Both the position numbers and the translations under genes were made by a program. The notes beneath the pieces were generated by a model that saw only the letters and a program-made list of their open reading frames with translations, did not search any database and had not been told where the DNA came from. This document shows, one piece after another, positions 17,831 to 28,462 of a stretch of 64,000 nucleotides of DNA (positions are counted from its first letter, which is position 1; the number at the start of each line of letters is the position of its first letter). This stretch comes from Pseudomonas reidholzensis (GTDB taxonomy: Bacteria; Pseudomonadota; Gammaproteobacteria; Pseudomonadales; Pseudomonadaceae): contig NZ_UNOZ01000013.1 of the NCBI RefSeq assembly GCF_900536025.1, forward strand, positions 124,001 through 188,000. The letters run 5' to 3'.

Positions 17831-18723
17831 AAATTCTGCTGTTAGGCAGAAACGGCCAGGTCGGATGGGAGTTGCAGCGCAGCCTTGCCCCATTGGGCCA
17901 GGTGCTTGGGCTGGATTCCCGGAGCCGGGATTATTGTGGTGACCTGGCTGACCTTGCAGGGCTTGGCGCAACGCTGCGCAGTTATGCACCCGACGTGATC
18001 GTCAATGCGGCGGCGTACACGGCGGTAGACAAGGCAGAGTCAGAGCCTGAGCAGGCGTTTCGGGTAAATGCCGAAGCGGTCTCGGTGCTCGCCCATTACG
18101 CGGCCGCCAGTGGTGCCCTGCTGGTGCATTACTCGACTGACTATGTGTTCCCCGGGCAGGGTACTGAGCCGTGGCGTGAGGGCAACCCCACCGGCCCGCT
18201 CAACGTCTACGGTGAAAGCAAGCTGGCTGGGGAGCAGGCGATTCTCGTTGCGGGTTGCGCGCACCTGATCCTGCGCACCAGCTGGGTCTATGCGGCGCGT
18301 GGTAACAACTTTGCCCGCACGATGCTGCGCCTGGCTTCGGAGCGCGAGACCCTGGGCGTCATCGATGATCAGTTTGGTGCGCCTACCAGCGCCGAGCTGA
18401 TCGCCGATGTGAGCGCCCACGCGATCGTCGCCGCACGCCGCGATCCGGCCTTGAGTGGGGTCTATCATCTGGCTGCGGCGGGTGAAACCAGCTGGTGCGG
18501 CTATGCTCGTTTTGTGCTGCAACAGGCTTCGGCTCGCGGCGTGGTATTGAAGGTTCTGGCCGAACAGGTCAATGCGTTGACCACCGAGGCCTACCCGACC
18601 CCAGCGAAGCGGCCAGCCAACTCGCGACTGAACACTCAGAAACTGCAGGAAGCTTTTGCCCTGGTGTTGCCGGACTGGCGTCTGGGCGTGGCAAGAATGC
18701 TGACCGAAATACACGAGAAGTGA
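17827..18723 (+). CDS. rmlD: dTDP-4-dehydrorhamnose reductase RmlD
   Basis: A 298-residue NAD(P)H-dependent reductase that completes dTDP-L-rhamnose. KILLLGRNGQVGWEL is the dinucleotide site, DVIVNAAAYTAVDKAE is the RmlD signature, HYSTDYVFPG carries the Thr and VYGESKLAGE the Tyr-x3-Lys. The frame is open further upstream, but ATG 17827 overlaps the rmlB stop and gives the normal N-terminus. It is followed 6 bp later by rmlA. Confidence 0.96.
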   Translation: MKILLLGRNGQVGWELQRSLAPLGQVLGLDSRSRDYCGDLADLAGLGATLRSYAPDVIVNAAAYTAVDKAESEPEQAFRVNAEAVSVLAHYAAASGALLVHYSTDYVFPGQGTEPWREGNPTGPLNVYGESKLAGEQAILVAGCAHLILRTSWVYAARGNNFARTMLRLASERETLGVIDDQFGAPTSAELIADVSAHAIVAARRDPALSGVYHLAAAGETSWCGYARFVLQQASARGVVLKVLAEQVNALTTEAYPTPAKRPANSRLNTQKLQEAFALVLPDWRLGVARMLTEIHEK

Positions 18724-18729
18724 TCGATT

Positions 18730-19611
18730 ATGAAACGTAAAGGCATCATCCTCGCGGGCGGCTCGGGCACCCGTCTGCACCCGGCAACCCTGTCGATATC
18801 CAAGCAATTGCTGCCGGTCTACGACAAACCGATGATCTACTATCCACTGACCACGCTGATGCTGGCGGGGATTCAAGACATCCTGATCATCTCCACCCCC
18901 CAGGACACGCCGCGTTTCGAGCAACTACTGGGTGACGGCCATCAGTGGGGGATCAACATCTCCTATGCGGTGCAGCCATCGCCGGATGGCTTGGCGCAGG
19001 CGTTCCTGATCGGTGAGCAATTCATCGGTAATGACTTGTCGGCGCTGGTGCTGGGCGACAACATTTTTTATGGCCATGATTTCCAGCTACTGCTGCGCAA
19101 CGCCATGGTCCGCAGTGACGGCGCGAGTGTCTTCGCCTACCACGTGCAGGATCCCGAGCGCTACGGCGTGGTGGACTTCGATCAGCACGGCAAGGCCAGC
19201 AGCCTCGAAGAGAAACCGGCGCAACCCAAGTCCAACTATGCCGTCACCGGTTTGTACTTCTATGACAAAGACGTGGTTGAGATCGCCAAGGGCATCAAGC
19301 CGTCCCCACGCGGCGAGTTGGAAATCACCGACCTCAACCGTGTTTACCTCGAGCAGGGGAGGTTGTCGGTCGAGATCATGGGCCGTGGCTACGCGTGGCT
19401 GGATACCGGAACTCATGACTCATTGCTCGAGGCCAGTGGTTACATCGCCACGATCGAGCGCCGGCAAGGGTTGAAAGTCGCTTGTCCGGAGGAGGTGTCC
19501 TTCCGTCAGGGATGGATCGATGCGGCCCAGCTTGAAGCGTTGGCTGCGCCGTTGTCGAAGAATGGCTATGGCCAGTACTTGAAGCGTCTGCTGCAGGACA
19601 GGGTCTACTGA
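18730..19611 (+). CDS. rmlA: Glucose-1-phosphate thymidylyltransferase RmlA
   Basis: This 293-residue nucleotidyltransferase makes dTDP-glucose. [11 protein letters not shown] is the nucleotide-binding signature, [17 protein letters not shown] follows, LGDNIFYGH binds metal and sugar, and [16 protein letters not shown] closes the active site. Length is normal. In many Pseudomonas rmlC follows directly; here it is followed by almost 900 bp without a recognisable gene, so the operon ends as rmlBDA. Confidence 0.96.
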   Translation: MKRKGIILAGGSGTRLHPATLSISKQLLPVYDKPMIYYPLTTLMLAGIQDILIISTPQDTPRFEQLLGDGHQWGINISYAVQPSPDGLAQAFLIGEQFIGNDLSALVLGDNIFYGHDFQLLLRNAMVRSDGASVFAYHVQDPERYGVVDFDQHGKASSLEEKPAQPKSNYAVTGLYFYDKDVVEIAKGIKPSPRGELEITDLNRVYLEQGRLSVEIMGRGYAWLDTGTHDSLLEASGYIATIERRQGLKVACPEEVSFRQGWIDAAQLEALAAPLSKNGYGQYLKRLLQDRVY

Positions 19612-19629
19612 AATCGATGGGCTTTGCTC

Positions 19630-19656
19630 GCCTGCCGTGTGCGATCACACGGAGGC
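19630..19656. terminator. Hairpin 19 bp after rmlA, possible transcription terminator or attenuator
   Basis: CCGTGTG-CGAT-CACACGG (19635-19652) is flanked by GCCT/AGGC, giving an 11-bp stem with one bulged G. There is no T-run behind it on the + strand, so it is not a classical intrinsic terminator, but it lies right at the end of the rmlBDA operon. Confidence 0.4.
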
Positions 19657-20430
19657 GGGCAGTCAGCCCGGCATCCGGCATTCAACGAGAATGCTCCATA
19701 TGTCACATATCACCGCGCTTGTGCTCCCGCCCATCAGTCCGTAATCCCCCCGCCTGACACAGCATTCGCCCCCATTCGCTATTTCGAGATTGGATTGTTG
19801 GTAACCGCTCGGCCAGCGCGTCTGCTATGGCCGCCCATGCGTTAGCTGCTCTGCAATGTCACTGGCCGGCTTCGTCGGGAGGCGCGTAGCCCATCCTTGT
19901 AAGCCGGACGCATACGCACGGTTGAGCAGATGGACCGCGCTTAGGTCCTGAAGATGAGTTTTGTTACAGTTGATGTCGGAATCTGCCTATCAAGACGACA
20001 TCTGACTGGCAGTGCCCGTTCGTCAAGGTTGGACGGCGATGCATATCGCGTCTGTGATGAGCATCTCAAAATCGAAACAGTCTTCGAATGAGTTGGGGCT
20101 TTCCTTCCGGTGCCAAGTCGTTGCTGGGTATTGCCCCATGTTCATGATAACGGCTTGGCGAGAGAGGGTGAATGTGATGAAGATCTGATGCGAGTAGGCT
20201 TTGGGCTTCTTACAAGCTCTGTCAAGAGGCATGCGGGTGGGGCCTTCCCTGTGATCAATGGTGACGTGGGCGGCGACCGGCCACCGGTCGATTGGCGGAG
20301 GAGTTGGGCAGAGTGCCATCAATCAAGACTCATGCCCCTTATTGGGGCGATGGTACAGAACGCTCAGCGACATGCCATGCGCTCAGCACGAGGTTAGCCG
20401 ATACAGTGGGTGTGTGGCCTTGATATCGGG
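19657..20430. other. Gene-free stretch between rmlA and wbpA
   Basis: About 800 bp hold no ORF with recognisable protein features on either strand; short open frames here (for example 20023-20322 on the minus strand) show no family motif. The place corresponds to where rmlC usually follows rmlA, but no RmlC motif (RGLHxQ, GFAHGF) can be read in any frame. It is also the boundary between GC-rich rml genes and the AT-richer wbpA block, so it probably contains old recombination debris. Confidence 0.6.
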
Positions 20431-20459
20431 TTGTTATTTATCGCCTTCCTGTGTATTAT
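20431..20459 (+). promoter_or_regulatory. Sigma70-like promoter upstream of wbpA
   Basis: TTGTTA (20431-20436), a 17-bp spacer and TATTAT (20454-20459) match the -35/-10 layout. Transcription would begin near 20466, which supports the ATG at 20508 rather than the longer reading from GTG 20451. The surrounding AT-rich stretch is the first marked composition change of the second half of the island. Confidence 0.5.
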
Positions 20460-20507
20460 TTAAACAATTTTTCACTTGACTTACTAGACTTGGAAGCGGA
20501 ACTCCTG

Positions 20508-22837
<2,330 letters not shown>

Positions 22838-23242
22838 CGATAGTTGCTGGGTGGCCCGGCGTGACCACCCAAGCCCGAAAACGTGAGTGCTCGATAGGTC
22901 GGGGAAACCTGGCCAGTAGCGAGTGTAGACCCGGTATCGGTCGTGCTCACGTTTTTCAGGTTCAGGGTGCCCCAGTATCACGCGTATAGTACAAAGCGCC
23001 TCATTGAGTACGCTGCCGTTCGAGTGTCAGCACGTCACTACTTCAGCACCCAATTGTGTCTAGCGTGTGCGCGGATGCTGGATTTTCCCGCGGTCAAGTC
23101 AGTGTGTGGGTAGTCGCACGCTGTACCACTGTGGGTTGGCCGGGTTGGCGTTTCGGCGTTGGACGGCTAAAGGTGCCGATGAGTCGAAGGTCGCGGCGCC
23201 GCATGCGCTCAATCAATATCAGTCTCGTGTGAGTTCCTTATC
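22838..23242. other. Gene-free gap where wbpC stands in P. aeruginosa O5
   Basis: This 405 bp between wbpB and wbpD has no ORF with recognisable features. It contains an inverted repeat TGGGTGG (22848-22854) / CCACCCA (22865-22871) just after the wbpB stop. In the O5 wbp cluster the acyltransferase gene wbpC lies between wbpB and wbpD, so the gap may mark its deletion; no clear wbpC fragment can be read. Confidence 0.55.
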
Positions 23243-23824
23243 ATGAACTATTTTCAGCATCCCAGTGCAATTGTCGATGAAGGCGCCCAGATCGGCAGTG
23301 ACTCGCGAATTTGGCACTTTGTACATATATGTGGTGGTGCCCGAATCGGCGAGGGCGTTTCGCTCGGCCAAAATGTCTTCGTGGGAAACAAGGTTGTCAT
23401 TGGCGATCGGTGCAAAGTCCAAAATAACGTATCGGTCTATGACAATGTGACATTGGAAGAAGGCGTATTTTGTGGCCCCAGCATGGTCTTCACCAACGTT
23501 TACAACCCACGCTCCCTGATTGAACGCAAAGATCAGTACCGCGCGACCGTGGTCAAGAAAGGGGCGACCTTGGGTGCTAATTGCACAATTATTTGCGGTA
23601 TCACCATTGGTGAATACGCGTTTGTGGGTGCTGGCGCGGTGATCAACAACGATGTCCCAGCCTACGCGCTGATGGTGGGCGTGCCGGCTAGGCAGATTGG
23701 CTGGATGAGCGAGTTTGGTGAGCAATTGGAGTTGAGCGACCGGGGGGAAGCCGTCTGCGCTCATTCGGGGGTGCGGTACATGTTGAAGGACAATATCTTG
23801 AGTAAAGTGGAGATATCAGGGTGA
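23243..23824 (+). CDS. wbpD: UDP-GlcNAc(3NH2)A N-acetyltransferase WbpD
   Basis: A hexapeptide-repeat acetyltransferase of 193 residues that converts UDP-GlcNAc3NA to UDP-GlcNAc3NAcA using acetyl-CoA. Left-handed beta-helix repeats run through residues 10-150 ([54 protein letters not shown]), and [16 protein letters not shown] is the WbpD/WlbB C-terminal signature. Its stop overlaps the wbpE start (GTGA). Length and order match P. aeruginosa WbpD. Confidence 0.92.
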   Translation: MNYFQHPSAIVDEGAQIGSDSRIWHFVHICGGARIGEGVSLGQNVFVGNKVVIGDRCKVQNNVSVYDNVTLEEGVFCGPSMVFTNVYNPRSLIERKDQYRATVVKKGATLGANCTIICGITIGEYAFVGAGAVINNDVPAYALMVGVPARQIGWMSEFGEQLELSDRGEAVCAHSGVRYMLKDNILSKVEISG

Positions 23825-24909
23825 TAGAGTTTATTGATCTGAAGGCTCAGCAATCGATACTTAAGACAAAAATTGATGCGGGCATCCAGCGGGTCCTCGA
23901 GCATGGGCAGTACATCCTTGGGCCAGAGGTCGAGCAGCTCGAAGCACAGCTTGCCTCCTTTGTTGGCGCTAAATATTGTATTACCTGTGCCAATGGTACC
24001 GACGCCCTGCAGATCGCCCAAATGGCACTGGGTATCGGTCCTGGCGATGAAGTGATTACCCCAGGTTTTACCTACATAGCGACCGCAGAGACAGTTGCTC
24101 TACTGGGAGCTAAGCCGGTGTATGTGGACATCGATCCCAACACGTACAATTTGAATCCGGCGCTTCTCGAAGCCGCGATTACTCCCCGTACTAAAGCTAT
24201 TATCCCGGTTTCGCTGTATGGGCAATGTGCTGACCTCGATGCGATTAATGCCATCGCGGCTAAGCATGGAATTGCCGTTATTGAGGATGCCGCGCAGAGC
24301 TTTGGCGCCACCTACCGCGGAAAACGCTCGTGCAACGTATCGACAATTTCTTGCACAAGCTTTTTCCCAAGCAAGCCGCTTGGCTGTTACGGTGATGGTG
24401 GGGCGATTTTCACCAATGATGACGAATTGGCCATCATTCTTCGTCAGATCGCCCGGCACGGCCAGGATAGACGCTATCACCACATCCGTGTAGGCGTGAA
24501 TAGCCGACTGGATACGCTGCAGGCTGCTATTTTGCTACCAAAGTTGGAGATTTTTTCGCAAGAACTCCAGCAACGCCAAGAGATAGCACTGCACTACAGC
24601 CGGCAGCTCAGTGACGCCGGCTTTGTTCCCCCGCATATCGAAGCACACAACCAAAGTGCGTGGGCGCAGTTCACCGTGCAGGTGGCTGACCGGGGCCAGG
24701 TACAAGATAAACTGAAGACCTTCGGTATCCCCAGTGCTGTGCACTACCCTATACCGCTCAATAAGCAGCCCGCCGTAGCGGATGCGTCCATCAGCTTGCC
24801 GGTTGGCGACGCGGTTGCGGGGCGTGTGCTGAGCCTCCCCATGCATCCGTATTTGACAACTGAAGATGTCGAGCGGGTGGTCCAGGCGCTCCAGCGTGCG
24901 TGCAGCTGA
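23821..24909 (+). CDS. wbpE: UDP-3-keto-GlcNAcA 3-aminotransferase WbpE
   Basis: A PLP-dependent DegT/DnrJ family aminotransferase of 362 residues. Lys185 in [15 protein letters not shown] is the PLP lysine, at the residue number reported for P. aeruginosa WbpE. Asp156 ([10 protein letters not shown]) and CANGTDAL complete the cofactor site. It works with WbpB in a coupled cycle and its product is acetylated by WbpD. The GTG start overlaps the wbpD stop. Confidence 0.93.
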   Translation: MIEFIDLKAQQSILKTKIDAGIQRVLEHGQYILGPEVEQLEAQLASFVGAKYCITCANGTDALQIAQMALGIGPGDEVITPGFTYIATAETVALLGAKPVYVDIDPNTYNLNPALLEAAITPRTKAIIPVSLYGQCADLDAINAIAAKHGIAVIEDAAQSFGATYRGKRSCNVSTISCTSFFPSKPLGCYGDGGAIFTNDDELAIILRQIARHGQDRRYHHIRVGVNSRLDTLQAAILLPKLEIFSQELQQRQEIALHYSRQLSDAGFVPPHIEAHNQSAWAQFTVQVADRGQVQDKLKTFGIPSAVHYPIPLNKQPAVADASISLPVGDAVAGRVLSLPMHPYLTTEDVERVVQALQRACS

Positions 24910-25026
24910 ATGACGGTGCGGATTGAGTGGCCGGTCCTACAATCTGGCTATCGGGGCCATTGACGTAAATGGATTATTACACATCCATTCAATGGGTGAT
25001 GTCATCGTGTATATAGAACTGAAAAA

Positions 25027-26637
25027 ATGAAACTTGGATATAGCTACAGGAAAAAAATAGGGCTCACCAGGCAGCAAATGGTCAGCTTTCTACGAAGCTA
25101 TAAAAAAATAGCACATAAAAGTGTGCGTGACCTGCACCTCGACTACCAGAAGAAAATTGGCGATCTCACTGATCACGCTCGCGAAAAAGGCGTGAAAGTT
25201 GAAAACTTGAAACGGCATGTGGCAACGCACCGTGCTCGGGCAGAAACGCTAAAAGTGTACGTGGCGGCGCACCGCCTGAAAGTTGAAGCGATGAAAGGCT
25301 ATGTCGCCAAGAACCGTGAGAAGGTGGAGGTGATGCGCCGCTATCTGGTGGCGATGAGCGATAAGGTCGAAGTGCTTAGGCAGTATATTAAAGCAGACCG
25401 TGCCAAGTTGGCGGTAATGAAGCAGCGCTCAATCGAATTTCGCCAGAAATTTGATCAGTTGCGTAATTTCTACCGTGCCGCTCGACCGTTTTTTCCTCTG
25501 TATTTCCAGGGGTTGCTGGCCGAGGCGGCGACACGATCTGCGGAGAACTTGAAGTCAGACTGCTACATCGCTCTATTGCCCAGCAGCTTGCCCACTGCCT
25601 TTGAGTTGAGGCGGTTGAATGGCGGCGGGAGTGTCTTCTGCGATAATGTTGAAAACGTAGATGTGCACATGCATTCCGCAGCGCCCAAATGGTCACCGAT
25701 CACATTGGGCATGGTCAATTACGCGGCCTATGGCGCGATGCTCCAGACGGACGGGCTCATCACGATTGGTGACGCCTTAGCGAAGACACTGGACCGGTTT
25801 AGCCGGCCCGTTCATGTGCTGAAAAATTTCCGAGAGTTTTCGGTCTCAACGCCAAATGACGAGCTCAGAACGATGTGTGGCGTATCGGCCGATGACACAC
25901 TTCTGTTTGCCAGTGGCAACGTGGTGATCGGGTTCGAACCGGTGCTCAGAGCACTGGTTGATTTACCTGAAAGTTATCACCTTGCGGCGTTTGTCAGGCT
26001 GGTGCCTGTTTCCTATCGAGAGTCGATCGAGAGCCTGGTTATTGAATTGGGGCTACAACATCGGGTCCATTTTTTTGCATTTGTCGATTATGGGAGATTG
26101 GCTCATCTTGCCGCAGGAGCTGATATCGGGCTGATTACCAGTGATATCGCCAACCCTAATGGGGCTGTTGGTTTGCCCAACCGCTGCTTCGATTACATTG
26201 CTGCCGGGCTGCCGGTCATCGCGCCGGCGATGCCTGACGTCAAAGCGCTGGTGTCCGAGTATGGCTTTGGTGAAATTCTTGAAAGTACGACGGCTGAAGC
26301 GTGGGCAGCAAGTATCCAGCAGGTCGCGGCGCGCAAGACGCATTACCGTATGCAGTCCCAGTTGGCCAGAGAATCCTTGACGTGGGAAAGCCAAGAAGAC
26401 GCGTTGTACGAATTCCTCGGAGAGCCAAAATCGGTCACGCTGATTGCCTTCCGCGACCTGACCAAATATCAACGATATAAGCGCTTGTCTCGGACTCTGC
26501 TCAAGCGCGGTTGTAAGGTCAGGGCGGCGTTTGTGTCGATGGATCCTGATCTGGAGAACCTGGTTGACGGTGTGGAGTACTACGTCACTAATGAGCGCCA
26601 TCAGGTAGTAAACGGTTTGGTTAAATTAAACGACTAG
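25027..26637 (+). CDS. GT4-like glycosyltransferase with an N-terminal 14-residue repeat stalk
   Basis: A protein of 536 residues in three parts. Residues 57-154 are seven consecutive 14-residue units of the form K-V-E-x-M/L-K/R-x-Y-V-A-x-x-R-x, with a weaker unit at 43-56; two heptads per unit suggest a long basic coiled coil. Residues about 160-465 are GT-B/GT4-like (ASGNVVIGFEPVL, GLPNRCFDYIAAGLPVIAPAMP). Residues about 469-536 (VTLIAFRDLTKYQRYKRL...) look like the start of a second Rossmann domain that stops early. It lies in the cassette between wbpE and wbpI. The donor sugar is unknown. Confidence 0.7.
   Translation: MKLGYSYRKKIGLTRQQMVSFLRSYKKIAHKSVRDLHLDYQKKIGDLTDHAREKGVKVENLKRHVATHRARAETLKVYVAAHRLKVEAMKGYVAKNREKVEVMRRYLVAMSDKVEVLRQYIKADRAKLAVMKQRSIEFRQKFDQLRNFYRAARPFFPLYFQGLLAEAATRSAENLKSDCYIALLPSSLPTAFELRRLNGGGSVFCDNVENVDVHMHSAAPKWSPITLGMVNYAAYGAMLQTDGLITIGDALAKTLDRFSRPVHVLKNFREFSVSTPNDELRTMCGVSADDTLLFASGNVVIGFEPVLRALVDLPESYHLAAFVRLVPVSYRESIESLVIELGLQHRVHFFAFVDYGRLAHLAAGADIGLITSDIANPNGAVGLPNRCFDYIAAGLPVIAPAMPDVKALVSEYGFGEILESTTAEAWAASIQQVAARKTHYRMQSQLARESLTWESQEDALYEFLGEPKSVTLIAFRDLTKYQRYKRLSRTLLKRGCKVRAAFVSMDPDLENLVDGVEYYVTNERHQVVNGLVKLND
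25195..25488 (+). repeat. Seven in-frame 42-bp (14-residue) repeats inside the glycosyltransferase gene
   Basis: Each 42-bp unit encodes a variant of KVExMKxYVAxxRx, beginning at codons 57, 71, 85, 99, 113, 127 and 141. Conservation is clear at protein level and partial at DNA level, so the array is diverged rather than freshly duplicated. Copy number could vary between strains. Confidence 0.8.
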
Positions 26638-26647
26638 GGATTGCAGC

Positions 26648-27283
26648 ATGTTTTTAGATGAACGACCGATTTTGGTGCTTGCCCCGCACACGGATGATGG
26701 GGAGTTGGGCTGCGGTGCAACAATCTCGAAACTGACCAGCCTGGGCCATCAGGTCCACTACGTGGCGTTCTGCAGCTGTGATGAGAGCCTGCCAAAGGAG
26801 TTCGAACCGGGCTCGCTGCGCCGGGAGCTACTGGACGCAACCGAAGTGCTAGGGATCCCTGCGGATAACGTAACCGTTCATAACTTTACGGTAAGGAAGT
26901 TGTCCTACAGTCGGCAGGATGTGCTCGAAGAGTTAGTGCGGTTGAATCGAAATTTAAACCCGCAGCTCGTTTTTTGTCCGACCGTCGATGATCTCCATCA
27001 GGACCATGCGGTAATTGCGCAAGAAGCATTACGTGCCTTCAAGACGAAAACGGTTCTGGGGTATGAAATCCCTTGGAACAATATCGAGTTCCATGCCAAT
27101 TACCTGGTGACCGTGACCGAGCGCGATCTGGAAACTAAAATCGCTGCGTTACGCATGTACACCTCTCAGAAGCACCGGCCCTATTTCAGTGAGAGATTTC
27201 TGCGGGCACACGCCCACTCTCGGGGTGTGACGATAGGCGCTGAATATGCAGAGGCCTTCACGCTGTATCGGGCGGTGTATTGA
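26648..27283 (+). CDS. PIG-L family N-deacetylase
   Basis: A Zn-dependent de-N-acetylase of 211 residues. LAPHTDDGELGCG (His14, Asp16, Asp17) is the family metal motif and VDDLHQDHAVIAQEAL (His117, His120) supplies the other ligand. PIG-L enzymes remove acetyl from N-acetylglucosamine-type sugars in lipid or nucleotide linkage. Its neighbour carries acyltransferase-type domains, so the pair may swap an N-acetyl for another acyl group. The stop overlaps the next start (TTGA). Confidence 0.85.
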   Translation: MFLDERPILVLAPHTDDGELGCGATISKLTSLGHQVHYVAFCSCDESLPKEFEPGSLRRELLDATEVLGIPADNVTVHNFTVRKLSYSRQDVLEELVRLNRNLNPQLVFCPTVDDLHQDHAVIAQEALRAFKTKTVLGYEIPWNNIEFHANYLVTVTERDLETKIAALRMYTSQKHRPYFSERFLRAHAHSRGVTIGAEYAEAFTLYRAVY

Positions 27284-28443
27284 ACCAGGTGAGTATGAAT
27301 ACTGAAATTGATAAAAGTACGATCGCGTTTGGTCAGCTGACCGAGGCGGGTATGTTGAGCCTATGGCCAGTCTTGGAAGGGCTTTCCTCTGATCAGCAGT
27401 GGATGGCGTGGGGGGAGGCCAACTACACAAAAACGCTACCGCGCAAGTGGGAACTTTCGAGAACGGTTGTGGTCAATGACCAAGTACTAGGGTATTGCTT
27501 GTGTTCGGTGCGGGGTGGGTTTCTCTGGATACACCGCTTGGTGGTAGGTCAGGCGTCCCGAGGCAAAGGGCTTGGCGGCGTGTTTGTTCGAGAAATGCAG
27601 CGGGTTGCTAAGGGGGCCGGACTGTTAGGGATTTTCCTGAAAACACCGGTAGAGAATGTTCAGGGCGTTCTGTTTTACAAGGACAATGGTTTTCGTGAGG
27701 TCTCGAACGAGAACGGACATGTTGTGCTCATGGCGGAGTCTGCAGGGGACGTTGCGGTCGGTATTCACCAACCCAATTATCTTCCGTGGCTCGGCTATTT
27801 TTATAAAATGAGCATTTCCAATGTTTTCATTTTCCTGGACGACGCCGACTTCCCCAAGGGTAGTTATGTGAATCGTAATAAGATTTGCATAAATGGCGAG
27901 GGCAAGTGGTTGACTGTGCCTACCGGGGGTGGTTTAAAAACCCCGATTCTCCATGTATGCCCTGCCGGTTCGGAGTGGGCGCAGAAGCACATCCGAACCT
28001 TAGAGGTGGTGTACGGACGTGCTCCGTTTTTCAATGAGTACTTCCCTGCGATCTCTGCGATCTTGAGCGAGAAAGGGTCTCTGAATTTTGCCGACCTGAA
28101 CATCGCCTTGATCAAGTATGTCGCGTCGCACGTCGGGGTAGACTGCATCTTCCTTCGCTCCTCTGAAATGAATGTGAGTGGCCTCAGTGATGCCAGGTTG
28201 GTTCAGTTGGTGTCGAAGGTGGGAGGTCATACCTATATTTCGGGTAGTGGGGGTGCCAACTACCAGACTGAAGAGATCTATCAGGAACACGGTATAAAGC
28301 TGCAATACTCTAATTATAAGGCTGAAGCCTACCCTCAGGGCACCTCCGAGTTCATAGCGGGGCTCGGTGTGCTGGACGCGCTGTTTAACGTGGGGGCGGA
28401 GCAGATTGCCGCTACGTTCAAGCAGCTTGCGCAAAATCGCTAG
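27280..28443 (+). CDS. Fusion of a GNAT acetyltransferase domain and a WbqC-family domain
   Basis: Residues about 12-155 are a GNAT domain: HRLVVGQASRGKGLGGVFVREM contains the acetyl-CoA pyrophosphate loop (R/Q-x-x-G-x-G/A-like, SRGKGLGG) and VLFYKDNGFREV is the usual last strand. Residues about 158-385 are a WbqC-like domain, beginning VGIHQPNYLPWLGYFYKM and containing FLDDADFPKGSYVNR and ISGSGGANYQ. WbqC proteins occur in O-antigen and capsule loci, where a role in acylating or aminoacylating amino sugars is suspected. The start is TTG 27280 overlapping the upstream stop; ATG 27295 is an alternative. Confidence 0.8.
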   Translation: MNQVSMNTEIDKSTIAFGQLTEAGMLSLWPVLEGLSSDQQWMAWGEANYTKTLPRKWELSRTVVVNDQVLGYCLCSVRGGFLWIHRLVVGQASRGKGLGGVFVREMQRVAKGAGLLGIFLKTPVENVQGVLFYKDNGFREVSNENGHVVLMAESAGDVAVGIHQPNYLPWLGYFYKMSISNVFIFLDDADFPKGSYVNRNKICINGEGKWLTVPTGGGLKTPILHVCPAGSEWAQKHIRTLEVVYGRAPFFNEYFPAISAILSEKGSLNFADLNIALIKYVASHVGVDCIFLRSSEMNVSGLSDARLVQLVSKVGGHTYISGSGGANYQTEEIYQEHGIKLQYSNYKAEAYPQGTSEFIAGLGVLDALFNVGAEQIAATFKQLAQNR

Positions 28444-28462
28444 CTATAAGGTTTAGTCTGCT

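Noticed and set aside
16739-17989. 416-residue antisense ORF over rmlB
   Set aside because: Shadow of rmlB; no motif of its own.
20023-20322. Minus-strand 99-residue ORF in the rmlA-wbpA gap, considered as a transposase fragment
   Set aside because: No DDE, HTH or other transposase feature could be read; kept as gene-free sequence.
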